A stretch of DNA of 64,000 nucleotides from Notospermus geniculatus. Taxonomy: Eukaryota > Nemertea > Pilidiophora > Heteronemertea > Lineidae. The first letter of the stretch is position 1; every line of letters starts with the position of its first letter. Below are positions 1 through 13,800 of the stretch, piece after piece. The position numbers were made by a program, and so were the translations under genes. The stretch is taken from positions 129,577 to 193,576 of the forward strand of contig NMRB01000411.1 of NCBI GenBank assembly GCA_002633025.1, in the 5' to 3' direction. Under the pieces are notes generated by a model. That model was not told where the DNA came from. It worked only from the letters and a program-made list of their open reading frames with translations, and made no database searches.

Positions 1-1000
1 AAATACACTTCAGAGACATCGCGTTAAGTTGCCTGAATGTGTTAAGCCACAGTTGTAACCCTGAGGTCTGTATAGATGGGCGGTGGGCTTGTTTTCAGCC
101 TGGCGAGAATTGGAAGTGTCACGTCGCGCCCCTAGGGTCTTTGGTCCATCACGGGTGATTAACAGCATGAGACAAGGTAATCTGTGATAATATGGTCACG
201 TAGGCGGCAGTCGCATCTTTCCGTGATCTAATGGAACATGCAGTGATTCAAAATAAATGACATCATATTTGAGACTTAAATATAATTGTCAGTTAATGCA
301 GCCAAAGTAGGTATAATCAGAGACGTCAGATGACCAGTACATGTTTTAAGTTTTGCTTTAAATTACTGGTAGTTGCAGTTACTTTCTAAAGGGCTGAACA
401 AAATATCACAGCGGTTTTTCACCAGAAACGAGACTGAAATGGCTTCTTTGGCCATAATTTCCATTTCAAATTGTACCGGGTTTCAGAAAAGAATTGCAGC
501 TCTATTTATTCCCTTTTGTTCATGGGGCATTTTCTTCTGAAACACCCTGTACGCAGGGAAGAAACATCCATATTCGACAGAGTCTGGTAAACAGCTCATA
601 ATATTCCCCCTGCAGGCGTACGATTACAGAGCAAAAATGACCAACCTTAACAGCTTATGGCATGGTTAAGTCGAACGCTCCTACTAACAAAATGGGCGGA
701 TTTGCCATGGATGTCCAGATAGCCAGCAGCACGAGACGCTGGTCGGTTTGAGATAAAGGTCATGCTGATTGGGAACAGTTGACAACTGTTTTCTTGGTGA
801 TGTGAAGCGCCATCTTGAGAAGAGACACCAACCAACTTTTTTTTGTTTTTTATGAAGTATTTTCCAGCCTAAAGGTGCAGATTATCAAACAAATGCAGAA
901 GTGACATGTCAGTGATATAGCCTTTTACAACGGCAGCAACACAGGCTTAGTGATCCCTCCTCATTTGTCTGAGTGTATCACTCGCAGAGGTAGGCAAATA

Positions 1001-1074
1001 GTATAATTCAGGTTCTTGTTATATTTCTCAGCCTGTGTCATCAAAAGAACCTGAATTATACTGAGAAATATAAC
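1001..1074. repeat. Interleaved double inverted repeat (A B A' B')
   Basis: Block A (1001-1017) is exactly reverse-complemented at 1045-1061. Block B (1018-1030) is exactly reverse-complemented at 1062-1074. The two stems are therefore interleaved rather than nested. This is seen directly in the sequence and its origin is unknown. Confidence 0.8.
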
Positions 1075-1939
1075 TGACCCCAACCCGAATCTACCAGTCT
1101 CAATTGGAGGCAGTTTTCTCAGGAAACTGCAGCAAGCCAACTTTGGCAATGAAATCTTACTTTTCCAACAAGGATTGTATGCTCCCTTTTTTCAGTCCCA
1201 AAGCTGAAGTTGATATGCTGGCATTGTACATATCAATTTGCTCTGCAATTCCTGATACCGTTAGTGCACCTTGTGACATGTAATTGTTTATGACATGCCA
1301 GGTCAGATTTTGTACCTGCATCTTTATTTGGCAAATACTTCACAAAACTGCACTTCAAGAAACATCAGCAAAGAAAATTGAATTTTTATGAACTGAAAAG
1401 TGTATGCATGCAATTTATCTCGTGAAATTAAAGATCAGGTGAATGAAAATCTCTCAGTTATAAGACATCGTTCACAAGCCTCTTTCCATCTTTCCACTTA
1501 GTAGTTGATGAGTTCACTTGAGTAGTGAGCTCAATACTTCAGCATCACAGGACCATCCTATCGATAGAACCCTGAACTATACCTGAGAGATTTCGGAGTG
1601 TACTGATATTGACTGTGCAGTATTAAAATAAATAGCAATGATGCAGCGTGGAGCAGAGCTATTGTTAGGAGCAACTGAAAAAAGCACTTTTTGACAACTG
1701 ATTCAAATCCTTTTTCTTCTTCTCAGTGACATAATAACTGCACCAACTATCATGGAGTTATGTCATTGGGGAAAAGAACAAGTGAAAATAAACTGTTGCA
1801 GGTTCTCTGAACCAAGTGCAGCAGGGTTAATCCCTGATTACTCACATACCTCGATACTGATAGTGATAATTCAGACTTCTTACCTAAATAGAAGAATCGT
1901 AAATGAGTGCACAGTCAAAAGAGCATATTTCCAATACTA

Positions 1940-2050
1940 AAATATGGCTTAAATTCAAATTAAAGTGGATGTGACACTGGTGAGAAAATGAAGAATTTTT
2001 AGAACAAATATTTTCTCTTGCAACCATTAAATTGAATTTAAGCCATATTT
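1940..2050. repeat. Short inverted repeat
   Basis: Arms of about 22 bases at 1940-1961 and 2029-2050 share the core TATGGCTTAAATTCAA and its complement, around a 67-base AT-rich spacer. It is probably a degraded palindromic element. Confidence 0.5.
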
Positions 2051-2398
2051 AAACAGGAATTGCACACAAAATATGTCATTATAACAAATTCAATACAATT
2101 CAAATTCAAATTATAGAAATTGCATAATGGCAATAATGCAATCCTTGGAAAGCAATTTTGTAATACTGAAATAAAGGAAAATTAAAAGCATCAAGTCATG
2201 TTAATCATTTAATTTTTCTCCCAAAAACATGTATTCTTACATTGATGACTGCAAGACATCACAACGAAGCTAATGCTAACTATTCATAGAATCAACTACA
2301 AATTGATGACATTTACTGTTTTCTCACTGTGACTATCCTGTAAACCACTGATGGAAACAAAATTCAGAAAGAAAATCTTTCAGTATTGACCCAAATTA

Positions 2399-2635
2399 AA
2401 ACCCATTAACTGTGTAATTAATTTTTGAAAAAAATTCGTTCTTAGAAAAAAATTACCAAAAAAATATTTGACACACTAGGTTCAGGACGTGATATAACGT
2501 CCTATGCAATGTGAGGCGCCATTTCCTTGCAGGGCGTACTATTACGTCCTACGCAAGCTCAGATCCACAGGTGTTTTCGGGGGTTCACCAGATTTTGTGA
2601 TGACGTAATATGACATCCTACCCAGTTAATGGGTT
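2399..2635. mobile_element. Short terminal-inverted-repeat element (MITE-like)
   Basis: The ends read AACCCATTAACTG and its complement CAGTTAATGGGTT. The interior repeats ACGTCCTA-type words. TTAA occurs next to both ends, which hints at a TTAA-targeting family, but the exact target duplication is ambiguous. No coding capacity. Confidence 0.5.
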
Positions 2636-4804
2636 AAAGAAATGATGCTGATGCTGAGTACGGTGGAAACTGACCAATCAGAGCAATTTCTTACCACCTG
2701 GTGCTAGCCAAATGGGTTGACCGACAAGCACATCATGTTCAAACGACCAGTGTTAGTTCTACATGCAGCTTCAAACTATATTACATATTTTACATACCAA
2801 AATGTCAAAAGGACAGAACTTCTCAAGCACTCATATACCACCCCCCAACCCACCTCAGATAATGACAGTACAAGGCACATTCTAGGGTGCCCTGATGGAA
2901 AAGGGCCAAATTCTGAGAAGGGTGTCAGTCCTACACAAAACAGGCAATCCTTGAAATCCTTAATTTCATTCAAAGGTAACGAAATCAGTTGCAAGGTGAA
3001 ATCCCCCATTGATCACAACCTATTATTCCAGTTATTCTCAAATGTGCAACCCTTTTCCACGCACCCTAAAAGCACCATTACTTTTTAACACCCTAAGCTA
3101 TTATAATTTTTTGCCACTGGCCTAAATCGGCAATATAGCAGGCCATAAGGCTTAGCTAGACTGGCAAAGTTTTAACTTTTTATCAACCCCAAATACCGCA
3201 TTCAGACCCCGCTAATGTTCTTTTTACTGAACGTGCCGAATAAAGACGAGATAAATTCATTTTTCCAAATGCCAATAGCTATTACCACCACTTCCATAGA
3301 CATTGGCTAGTAAGACAAGAAACCTATGTTTGGTTTCTCATCATAACAAGAGCTGAGAAACAAGGACATTGCTAGTACAATGTGTACACCCCCTCTTTTT
3401 GATATGGTGTAGATTAATGTATCTGTCAGATGACTAAAGCCAAGGTACAGCCGCAGGCTAATTTTTATTAATTCCAGCAAACTTGGCCATTACCGAACAG
3501 AAAAACATTCATTTTCAGCCTTCCACAATTGTCAGAAAAAAGTCTAAGGCAGAGTCAACTTCTTTGTAAAAAAATTCCATATATACATGTTTTACCAAGT
3601 ACAGATTGCTGGGAGTGATATTAATTGTCTCATGTCATTTATACTATGGAGGCATTTGTGTGAATAATACTTCTTGCCTACAACTAGCCAAAGTCTTGTG
3701 ATCAACACAAATGAAAAAACACAATTTGGTAAAACCAGGACCACCTTTTAGTAGTTTTCCACACGATCTGTCCATTTTCACAGCTATTAGGAATGAATCG
3801 CAAGCACACCTCTGTTCCCTAATGAAGTCACCAAGGCCATTTGCTTACAATTCAGGTTATCCACCTTGCGCAAAAAATTGTCAGCAGTTTTAAATAGTTA
3901 GTGAAAGTAGGATTTCTTACTTTAATCTGCTGTGAAGGCATTGCAGACAAGGTTTCAATACTTGCAGTGGCACAGGGCACCAATACTACATGAATTCAGG
4001 CATGAGGTTTCTAGGTCATCAAATATTATTATAAATGTCAATTATCCACAACAGTCAACACCAAATGACAAACTAAAAGATCTTTCCTGAAAATATTCCC
4101 GCACACACTTGTTGCAATCTCAGATACTGTCCATAAATATTCAGCAAGGCATAATACCAGTCCAGGGTGGACGCCTTCAGCTTCAATGTCCACTTTGTTC
4201 TCCAAAATAATCCAACACAGAATAGAATAGATATCCTCCCGATTGGTCAAAAAGGGCCAGTTTAATCCAATCCTCAGAATTCATCCGATGATAAAACAAT
4301 GCCACTGTAATTCATGGTGCGCCACCACACAGGGACAAGAATGAACACTATCTGCTCACCTCATTATCAAAATCATCTCAATATGCCTTCTAAATATTTC
4401 AGCAAAGGCATTTCATGCCACTATTACTCAAACGTTCAAATACTTCCTTTCTACGTGCCATAAAAATTTACTTTACTTTATTGATGTCACCTAGTTATTT
4501 GTTATGTTGACTTGATGATGTCAGTGTGTCTCATTAGCCACAACACATGTAATCACATTGGACTCAAATTAAGAGTTAGACCTCATCATATCGAATTACT
4601 CAGTCCGAAAAATTCCTCCGAACAATACATGTTGCTGATATGACGAGGATGTCAAAATTCAAATTTAGCACAGCACTAATTAGCAAAGCCAAAGAAGCCA
4701 TGTTGCATTGGTACCGTATCTGAAATTGGGTTTGCTCCGCTTATGGATCAACCAATGCGATCATGGAGTAAATATGAACCATCCAATTATCCTTCACCTT
4801 TTAA

Positions 4805-7800
4805 TTAATAATCCACTATCCTCCTTTTCCGCTCCCTTTCTGCCTTTGACATTGGAGGTGACCTTGACCGTGACCTTGATCGTGACCTTGACCGTGACCT
4901 TGAGCTTGAGCTTGTGCTTGCACTCGAAAATGATCTAGACCGACTCCTGCAAAATTCAGAAAAAAATTGTTCAAATGTACGAATTCAATATCAATATCAG
5001 TCCTTTTATCAAATGTAATATCTCCCAATAATTAAATTCTTAATACAAGTGGCAATCGTTGGAGTTCAAAGGGTATGCATAATGTTTGGGTTTCCTTACC
5101 TAGATTGTCTCCTTCTCGGAGGTGATATGGAACGACTTCGCTTTACACGCCGCGCTTTTCGTTCATATTCCATTAATTTCTCTCTCTGTTCCATTTCTCG
5201 GTGGCGACGCTCCCTATCACGTTTTCGCATCTGTAACGCCAGTGATCGTAACTCTTCTTCACGATCCTGAAAAAAAGGCAAAACCAAACATGATTTTGCG
5301 TGATCAAGGGTGATTACTTGCAGGCATTGTGCTATGTCAAACAATCATTTGCTAACATCACGATGTCTCCTAAGTTTAATCAAGTGTGTCCCACTCACAC
5401 CAACTTTGACGAATATCATTTTAATTGTGTGGTTCACACTTTTCAGCGCACGATTTCACAAAATTCGCCTTGCCAACTTGGCACATGTTCAACAATTTCA
5501 CATTTCTGAACTTGACCAATGAAACTTAATTTCTGTCCAAAACAATGTCAAATTAAAACTGAAGAGGATGCACAAGATCCACGAATCGTCCATGAATACA
5601 GAATTAACGATGAAACAGCACAAAGGAATATTTTTACCATTCTAGCCTGTTCAGCTTTATCATTCTTTTCTTTTTCTTGTTTCTTGTCCTGCTTGTCTGT
5701 AAATAGTCAATACATTAACCTGTTAATCCATGTGCACATTGATACATGTAGTATCACATAATATGCAGGGTAAGGAACATCACACCGTGCCAAGAGTTGA
5801 AGAATGTACACCTGTCTATTGAGGACACCTTCAGGACTGAAGATGCTGCCCTTGATTAAAAGGTGTCCTCATTTGAGACCACCTTGACGACAGATGTCCT
5901 GGTACTGGTAGAGGTGTCCATTAAGGGAGGTTCTACTGTAAATGGTATCTGATCAAAGACAGGAGAGGTGAATGATGGATGATGGAAATCTCACCAAGGT
6001 CACAATATCATTTAGTTTTTTTATGCTATAAAATTCTCCACAGCATACCATAAATACATATTTATTTCTGAAGGTTAATGGTTCAAAAGTTGGTTTGATA
6101 AAAGTCACTAAAGAAGCAGAGAGTTTTCATGAAACCTTTCATCTTCATACTAATGTGCAGCAGAATGGGTCAACACCACTACACGTTTGGTCCTGTGGTG
6201 CTGACGGGCACACTTATTTATTAATAAGTGTGCTGCTGATGGGCACACTTATTTATTAATAAGTGTGCCCTTCAGCACCACAGGACCAAAGGAGACATCA
6301 CCTTGAAAGATTTTTTGCCCATCCCATCTGAATGGACTGAATTTACATTTTATATATTCTTTAACGATGAGTTTGTTTTGAATGAGAGGACGACTCTGCT
6401 ATCCGAGAGATGCCCGTAGTTATGGCGAAAATGCCATAGCAATTGTTCCAGATGTTTAGACCTATTGTTCTACTCTTCTCTCCCTCGATAACAGATGAAC
6501 CAAGGCAGAAACGTAATGCTGCATGAATGGGTATCGCAAACAATAGGAGATTAGCTTGTGCTAGCCGAAGGCGAAGAAAGTAATACACACCACCATCGCG
6601 TGAATGGCACTATTTAGTACAAGCGAACACGGACTCTTGAATCTTTTCATTGACGTTGCTCACTTCATGTAATCTGAATGCTTTTGAAACAAGATATCGC
6701 GATGATTTTTTGATCTGCCAATCTCAGGTACGATGTGTTAGTGACTGCCCTTTTCACGGTGACAAAGTCTCGCAGGAACAATATCATTATAGAGATGAAG
6801 CTCTCCACTCAGCCACGATGTTGTAGGCATGAACAAGTAATCTCCATGTTTGTGGAGAAAAATTGTGTTTTGAATCGATCCTATGCTCAGACTGGCAGGT
6901 TCAAGAAGGACATCAACTTAATGTGGTCTGTTCATGACAAATACAAGATCATGCTAAGAGTCTGAATAGACGATATCACTCCAAAAGAGCGCAGCACCTG
7001 ACGGGTCCAGCGTCATGACGTCCCGCACGTCATTTCATGATGTCTTGAGGTGAGATGAAAAAATATATTGTTTCACGACGTCATGATTGCTGAAACAACT
7101 GGATTTTTTTTCGAGGCGCGTCATGGCGTTCAGAAATGACATGCAGAAATGACATGCAGGACGTCATGGCGCTGAACCCGTCACGTGCTCACTCTTTGGA
7201 GTGATAGAGTCTATTCAATGTGTACTTTCACTGAAGTATCTGACCTCTTCATGCAACTAGAGATTTCGGCATCGATTCGTTGCTTATTTCAAAACTGATT
7301 ACATTGACCATTGATACATGTAGAAGAAAGACTGACCATAAATTATAAGGATCCTGAAGGAATCAGTTCTATTGCCAAAACGCTAATACTAGCCTCGGGC
7401 TGTCAGATGAAATATGAGATGAAGCTTTTCTCGTATGTCCAGTTCCCAAGTGACTTCGCCTGGCGATCATTATGAATGAAATGATTGACGGTTGCACAAT
7501 ATGATACAAGAGACAATACCAGGATGTCCCCATCAATAGCTCAAGAGATCAGCAACGGAAGTTTATACAGAAGTTTTCAATTTGTGCCCTTAATCAATGT
7601 AGGTTGCAGCTGTAGGGCCACGAAACTGACCCTGAGTTCACCCCTTTGGGCGAAGCTGATGATAATCAATTTTACAAATAATAATGAGGTAAGTGGACAG
7701 TAACATATTTCATTGTTACACAGTATTGGAGGACATGTGTTCATAGCACTGAACACAAATTTAAATCCTCAAGGGACTAACTTGGAGTAGGGACCAGAGG

Positions 7801-10800
7801 CCGAAAAAATGGATTTTATTGACGAAGTGTCGTTGTCAAAGGGTGAAAGTATTAAATCAAATCATGATGACTGAAAGAGTAAAAGCTTAGGTAAAATACG
7901 GAATGATGCCTCACTTGTCATGCTTGTGTTGTGGCATTACAATGTTCCACTGCAGTACCAACAACCAGAACTGTCTGACAGCATTGCTGTGTCGTGGCAC
8001 ACTTCATCACTCCACGTTAAAACAATTTTACGTTAAAAAGCTTTGACGGCCAATGACACAAACCGAGCCTACTGTACATAATAACGAAGGAAGGGTTATA
8101 GACCTTTCCAACAAAGATGGTGGCCTACTACTGGTACTTCTCCCACATGACGCCGTCCAAGCATGATATGTATGTAGGCCTAACACTACCAAACACACGC
8201 TCTTAGACAACTATTTTACCGAAAATTGTACCCCTGGCCTGCTTGACCAGCTTATCATGCCAGCGGCCATTGAATGGTATTAAGCTTCTGACGTCATATG
8301 GTGAGAACAGTTAGACCGCCATCTTTGTTGGAAAGGTCTATACAAATCCATAATCTTAAATCAACTGTTCATCCATTGAAGAGACTGGTGTATAAAGTCA
8401 CCACAAACGTAATGGCACTGAAACAGTTTCATGAAGTATTTTTTTGTTGCTTAGAGCCAAATCATTGGTTTGCAAATTTAATTAGTATTATCAGATAACA
8501 AAGGAAAAAAATTCTTAGTCCATCAAACAAACCTCTGGGATACTGGGGTTTAGTTTGGAAAGTGCCAGTGGATATGATAACAATTAATACAAAGATATTA
8601 AGAAACAAATGAAAAAAATTAGCCACAAATCACTGTATGTATACATATATCTAATTATTCAGTTGGAAAATTGATATATTGAGGACACTGGCAGCCCTGA
8701 AGCAAATCATGGCTTAAAGAACCGTTATCAATTTCTTTTGCGAAGACCACCAGGGAAAATAGCAATTAATTTTCAATTAGCGACTAGTGAGAAAGGTCGC
8801 AGTGGAGGATTTACTGATGGTTTTTTTAAAGACAGATGAAAGAAAAGACGTCAGATGAAGGATAATAATGACCCAGGAGGGCTAAAAACCTGGAAAACAT
8901 TCAAAGAGCTAATCACACAATATTCGCCCAGAGCCAAACAAATCAGTAAATTAGACGGTGGCAAGAAAAAAATGTTTTTTTACGACCTTCAGGAGAGAAC
9001 TATCAGACATAACAGAATTGGAAAGACATACAAAGCTAGGATGATCTTCGAAACCCCAGAGGAGGTGCCATCTAGAATAAGGACACAGAGTTAAGATATT
9101 GACGGGCTTCCTGACAGCTGAACACCACACAAGCATGGCTGTTCCTCAGTTATTCATTTGAATTGTTCTATCTTCAACCGTTGACAAAATCAACAAATCT
9201 AAATTGAGGCTATTTCACATGAGGAATAGGACGGATACGACAGCAAACTCTCCCCAGTCATGTAATTTCATTTCGTCGGTGAAATTGATTTCTGTGTCCA
9301 CTCCAATAAAAAATCCCAAAGCCAACGGCAATGAGAAGATAATTAGATTAAGGGGACGTCAAAAAATATCCTAGCACTGGTGGTTCCATTCTGAGAATAT
9401 TGTCAAAGGCGCCAGAGGCAGAGAGAGACCAAATGAGATTCTATTTGGATGGTGAAGTGTCAGATATAGCAAATGAAGCCGCCTCATTTCTTGAAATCAA
9501 CTTACCCACCCTTTAAGGGCTGGAAATATTTTTGGAAAATAATTGAGGTACTATTTTTATCTCTTAAGTCACCCACATCTCCAAAGGCCTACCTCATTAA
9601 CTCTATCAGTGCCAAAGACGTACCGGTACTGGTACATCCATGGATTTTTGGGACATTTCAGTTCACCAGATGAACACCAGATGTCCCGGCAATCTCTAAT
9701 ACTGTTCTGTATGGCTCTCTTGCTGTGGACAGTGGAATTGTGTGGTGTTTGGGACTGGGGGAGACTGAGTGGTTGTGCTGCACCTCATTTTAATTGGCCT
9801 TTTTTGCGAAAAAATATAGTTTTTGTGATCAATTTTTGGAAATGTTCCACGACAAATTCTGTTTTCATGGTTGTTTTGTTGAAAGAAGGCGTAGAAACAA
9901 ACATTCTGAGGCCAATTTGGGGTGTCTATCTGAATTTTTTTTCCTGTGAAATTTCTGTTGGAAAAGCAGTCTAAAACCCGTTTTTCTGGCACTGAAAGAG
10001 TTAAGATATAGAGTAATGCTTACTGTTTGGGTTATTTCAATGTCACCAAGACAGGCACAAAGAAATAACCAAGCTCTGGAAGTTGTGCTTTGGTGTGCAG
10101 CTGCAAGTGAGTGCAGACGAAAAATGGCTTACAATTATTGGATTAGTGATAACTGCAAATCATAATTTCCGATTACCTTTAGAACATAAGACAGAAATAA
10201 GGAAACAGATAAATTAGGCTCAAACCCAACGTCAATGAATAAAGAAAGGAGTCGGTCTAGAATTCAAAGATGTCTCCATCTAGTGGCAAATGACAAAACT
10301 AAAATGGTTGTCTGTAAACCGCTCTGGTACTAACCTGGATAAAGTGCTTTTCAGAACGTCCAGTCATTTTTGCACTCATTTTACCTTGCAATGGAACCTA
10401 ACCACAAACCACAAATGGGCCAGTCAAGTGTGCATGATTACATAACATGATTATCTTGAATCAGAGTGTAGCCCTGAACAAGGTCCTATATTAGAAGTCG
10501 GTCAGCCATTTATTGGCATGCATACATAACTGGTCAATTTGTGGCTTGTGGTTAGGTTCATTGCAAAGTCAAATGAGTGCAAAAATGACTGGACATTCTG
10601 AAAAGCACTTTAACATACAAGTCCAATGGCTCCAAAGAAAACGATTGCAATGGGTCAGTGGGTACAAACAATTTTTGCTCTTGTCGAAAAGGGACTGTTC
10701 ATTTTCGTCAATTGAAGAATCTGAGTTGTAATCCTTGAGAAATTGCAAATTGCAGCAATTGCTGTACAGCACAACAAATAATCCCTGCAACTTGCAAGTG

Positions 10801-13800
10801 CATAGCTTTTTCCTTTTCCCAGGGATCACAACTCAAGAATAGAAAGAACCGCTTTTATTCAAATACATCTGACACCCAGAGTTAGAAACATAATGTGGAT
10901 ACACAGGTTCTTCACTGACTTCACAACATTCATGTGACTGCTAAGAATGGGCTATATTGGCCGTGAAATGCCCGGCTGTCATGACATTTTGACATCAAAA
11001 TCTGTGTATTGATGCTGTGACACCGCTTGATTTCTTGCCAGTTAATTTGGCAGCATTGTGTCATCATGGAATGTGACATCACATGAAGAACCTCAACAAC
11101 CTGGCACCAAACGAGTTAACAGCTATCATAGCAAAAAATATTGTCAGTACTTACACTGGCAATTCAAGGCCTTCTGCATCTTCTTCTTAAGCTTCTCTTG
11201 CGGCGTCAACTTGGTTGTTGAACCAGAGAAGGGTAAGTTCTGAAAACCACGAAAAATGCAAAAGTAAGGTCTGCACAATAGTTCACCATGTGTGACGAAG
11301 TCATGCGACGGCCATTGGTACTTGTTTCAGCATACTTGGTTTGATAGAATGGTTTTGATTATTTCCCCTTTAATATTTACAAATAGGTCAGCTTTAAGAA
11401 ACACTGAAGTATGAAGTCATGAAGTGATCAAATTCTTAGTCATTGGCTTTATTGAAACCCTTAAGCAGTGATTCTTTTGAGCTTAACCAAGCAGTGATAC
11501 TTTGGACTGGAATGTGGTTGCTTTGCGTTTATTTCAAATATGTTCTCGGAATAGGACGTTTAATCCCTCGGGACTTCATGATGTGTGACTGGACATTTGA
11601 TTGGGCTGCTGAAGCTATTTATTGGATTCTCGTAACTGGTTTAGGGGTGGTGGCTGTAAATTTATAAACTTGTTCTGGCTAGTTTTCTGGGGAGAACAGA
11701 TCGAGAGATGACTTGGCCATGTGGAGCTCCTGTTCCTGTTTGGTCCTTGTTGTAGCTGCAGACGTTTACTGGAGTTGGAACCAAAGTGTGTCATTCGGAC
11801 ACTGTGATCTTCCTGGTGTTGGAACCAAAGTGTGTCATTCGGACACTGTGATCTTCCTGGTGTTGGAACCAAAGTGTGTCATTCGGACACTGTGATCTTC
11901 CTGGTGTTGGAACCAAAGTGTGTCATTCGGACACTGATCTTCCTGGTGTTGGAACCAAAGTGTGTCATTCGGACACTGTGATCTTCCTGGCGTTGGTGCC
12001 GTGTCAAGGGATACCGTTCGGCGGATCCTGAACATTATCTGGTGTCGAGAGGACATCAGTTTCGTGTATTCGTGTGGTGTCATACGGACACCCGTTGCAG
12101 CTGGGACCATTCGTTGGAGTCTGGTGGGACGCCACCCAGGATCACTTCACGTGTGCCATAAATTCATAAGTATTGTTTCTTTTGCCAGCATTAATATATA
12201 CATCGTGCCATCTCCCCCTAGCCACAAAACCGGCCGCATCTGTTTTTTTGTGTGGAACTGAACTGTGATTGAACTGTGACTTTTAGCGTTTAGTTTGGAC
12301 ACTTTTGGACTCGTTTTAGTTCCGTGTAAATAAGTTGTCTCCTTTCAATCGTTTGGTATTTTAATATTTGAGTTTTAATATTGGTTATAATTAAAACCTT
12401 TGTGTTCCACCCAAGTCGTCATCATTCAATGGCCAGGGGCCAATACTGTCTCAAACACCACTCCGTCACACCATGGTACTTCTTTTTGTAGGTGCTCCTC
12501 TGAGAGCAATATACTTCACAACTGAAAGAAACTCTGTAGGCCAAATTTTTGCAGGAGGATGAACAGCAAAAGGCATTACATTTAGACACCGAAATCGTCT
12601 CGTCATCCACAGTTATGACTATGAGGATCTAAGTGCAAGTGTGGTATAACACAACCTGCTGATCACTATGAGCAAAAATTTGCTATGAGGCAAAGTAGAG
12701 TGTAGTTTATTAGGCAATTCTAGGTCGGATGGCTACAAGCATGTGCAATCATGGACATAAATTTATCTACACCTGATACCTTGAATAATTCAAATACTAC
12801 TGGGCCAATTTTAATTTAACACGGTTTGTTCCACATGAACGTGCATCTTGTTCATCATATTTCTGCATAAAAAATTTTGGAAACTTGGAAATACCGTAAT
12901 TGCGTAATACTATAGCTCATCAGAAAAAATCTTGAAAATCAACATTTCCATTATACAACTTTTTTTGTGAATTTTGTTGCAGTTATGATAGAATGGAACT
13001 TTCTAAGGATTTTGGGCTACCGTNTACTTCAAATGTTATAGATTGTTGTACCATTGAAATTGGTCTGAAACACAGAATCATCCCTCCAAATTGCAAGATC
13101 ATAGCTCTTTCAGTTTTCTCACGGATCACAAATCGCAATCTTGAATTCAAAGTGAAACAGCCCCTTTCGAACTTTGACCTCTGTGACCTTGAAAATTACG
13201 TCAAATCAAAAACCCGGGTGATATGTCGTGTATCCTCATAAGATGTATCCACAATAAAAATTTGGTGATGATCTGATAAACGGTTAAGGCGAAACTGCAC
13301 TTTAAAGTTTTTTTGTTTATCCCCCCTGGTGGCCAAGCCAGGAATCAGATCACACCGAAACTTGGTGTCTGAGGTCATCTCTGACCCAGAGACACATATG
13401 TACCAAGATTGGTGCCAATAGGCCCAGCGGTTACAAAACGTGTCCTGCTAACGGACGACGACGACGTACACCGCGTGACGACTGTAACTCACAGGTGGGC
13501 TAAAAACTTACATAACAAGATGACAATGTAAATGTCTGAAGGTTCTCGCTTGTTGAAGAGGACCCTACAGGCAACCTGCTGGCACCCATTTTGATGTGCT
13601 CAAATCAAATCATCAAGTTTGAGTTTGACCTTGAGCTCTGATCATCAAGGTCATTGCATAATCAAAATGGGCATCCCCAATAACCTAATAGTGGGTGGTA
13701 TCATGCCTCTACCTCTACCATAGGCAGAGATATTTCAAATACCCAAAGTATGAACTTGACCTTCACCTCTGATCATCAAGGTCACTGCATAATCGAAATG

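Larger units (their letters stand above)
1..4804. other. Intergenic sequence downstream of CLASRP, no gene seen
   Basis: AT-rich non-coding DNA. The open frames here are short and show no protein family resemblance or splice context. The stretch holds several short inverted repeats, listed separately (1001-1074, 1940-2050, 2399-2635). A TTTATT at 4478-4483, read on the minus strand as AATAAA about 320 bases past the CLASRP stop, is the best candidate polyadenylation signal for that gene. Confidence 0.6.

Noticed and set aside
8855-9094. 79-codon frame with protein-like composition in CLASRP intron 16
   Set aside because: No family resemblance, no matching splice signals in phase with CLASRP, and no conserved partner exon.
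9543-9974. 143-codon frame, possible transposase
   Set aside because: It lies almost wholly in a 400-base TTAA-flanked non-autonomous element and has no catalytic motif or similarity.
11443-12261. Possible solo LTR or retroelement around the 44-base minisatellite
   Set aside because: No paired long terminal repeats, primer-binding site or polymerase motifs could be identified.
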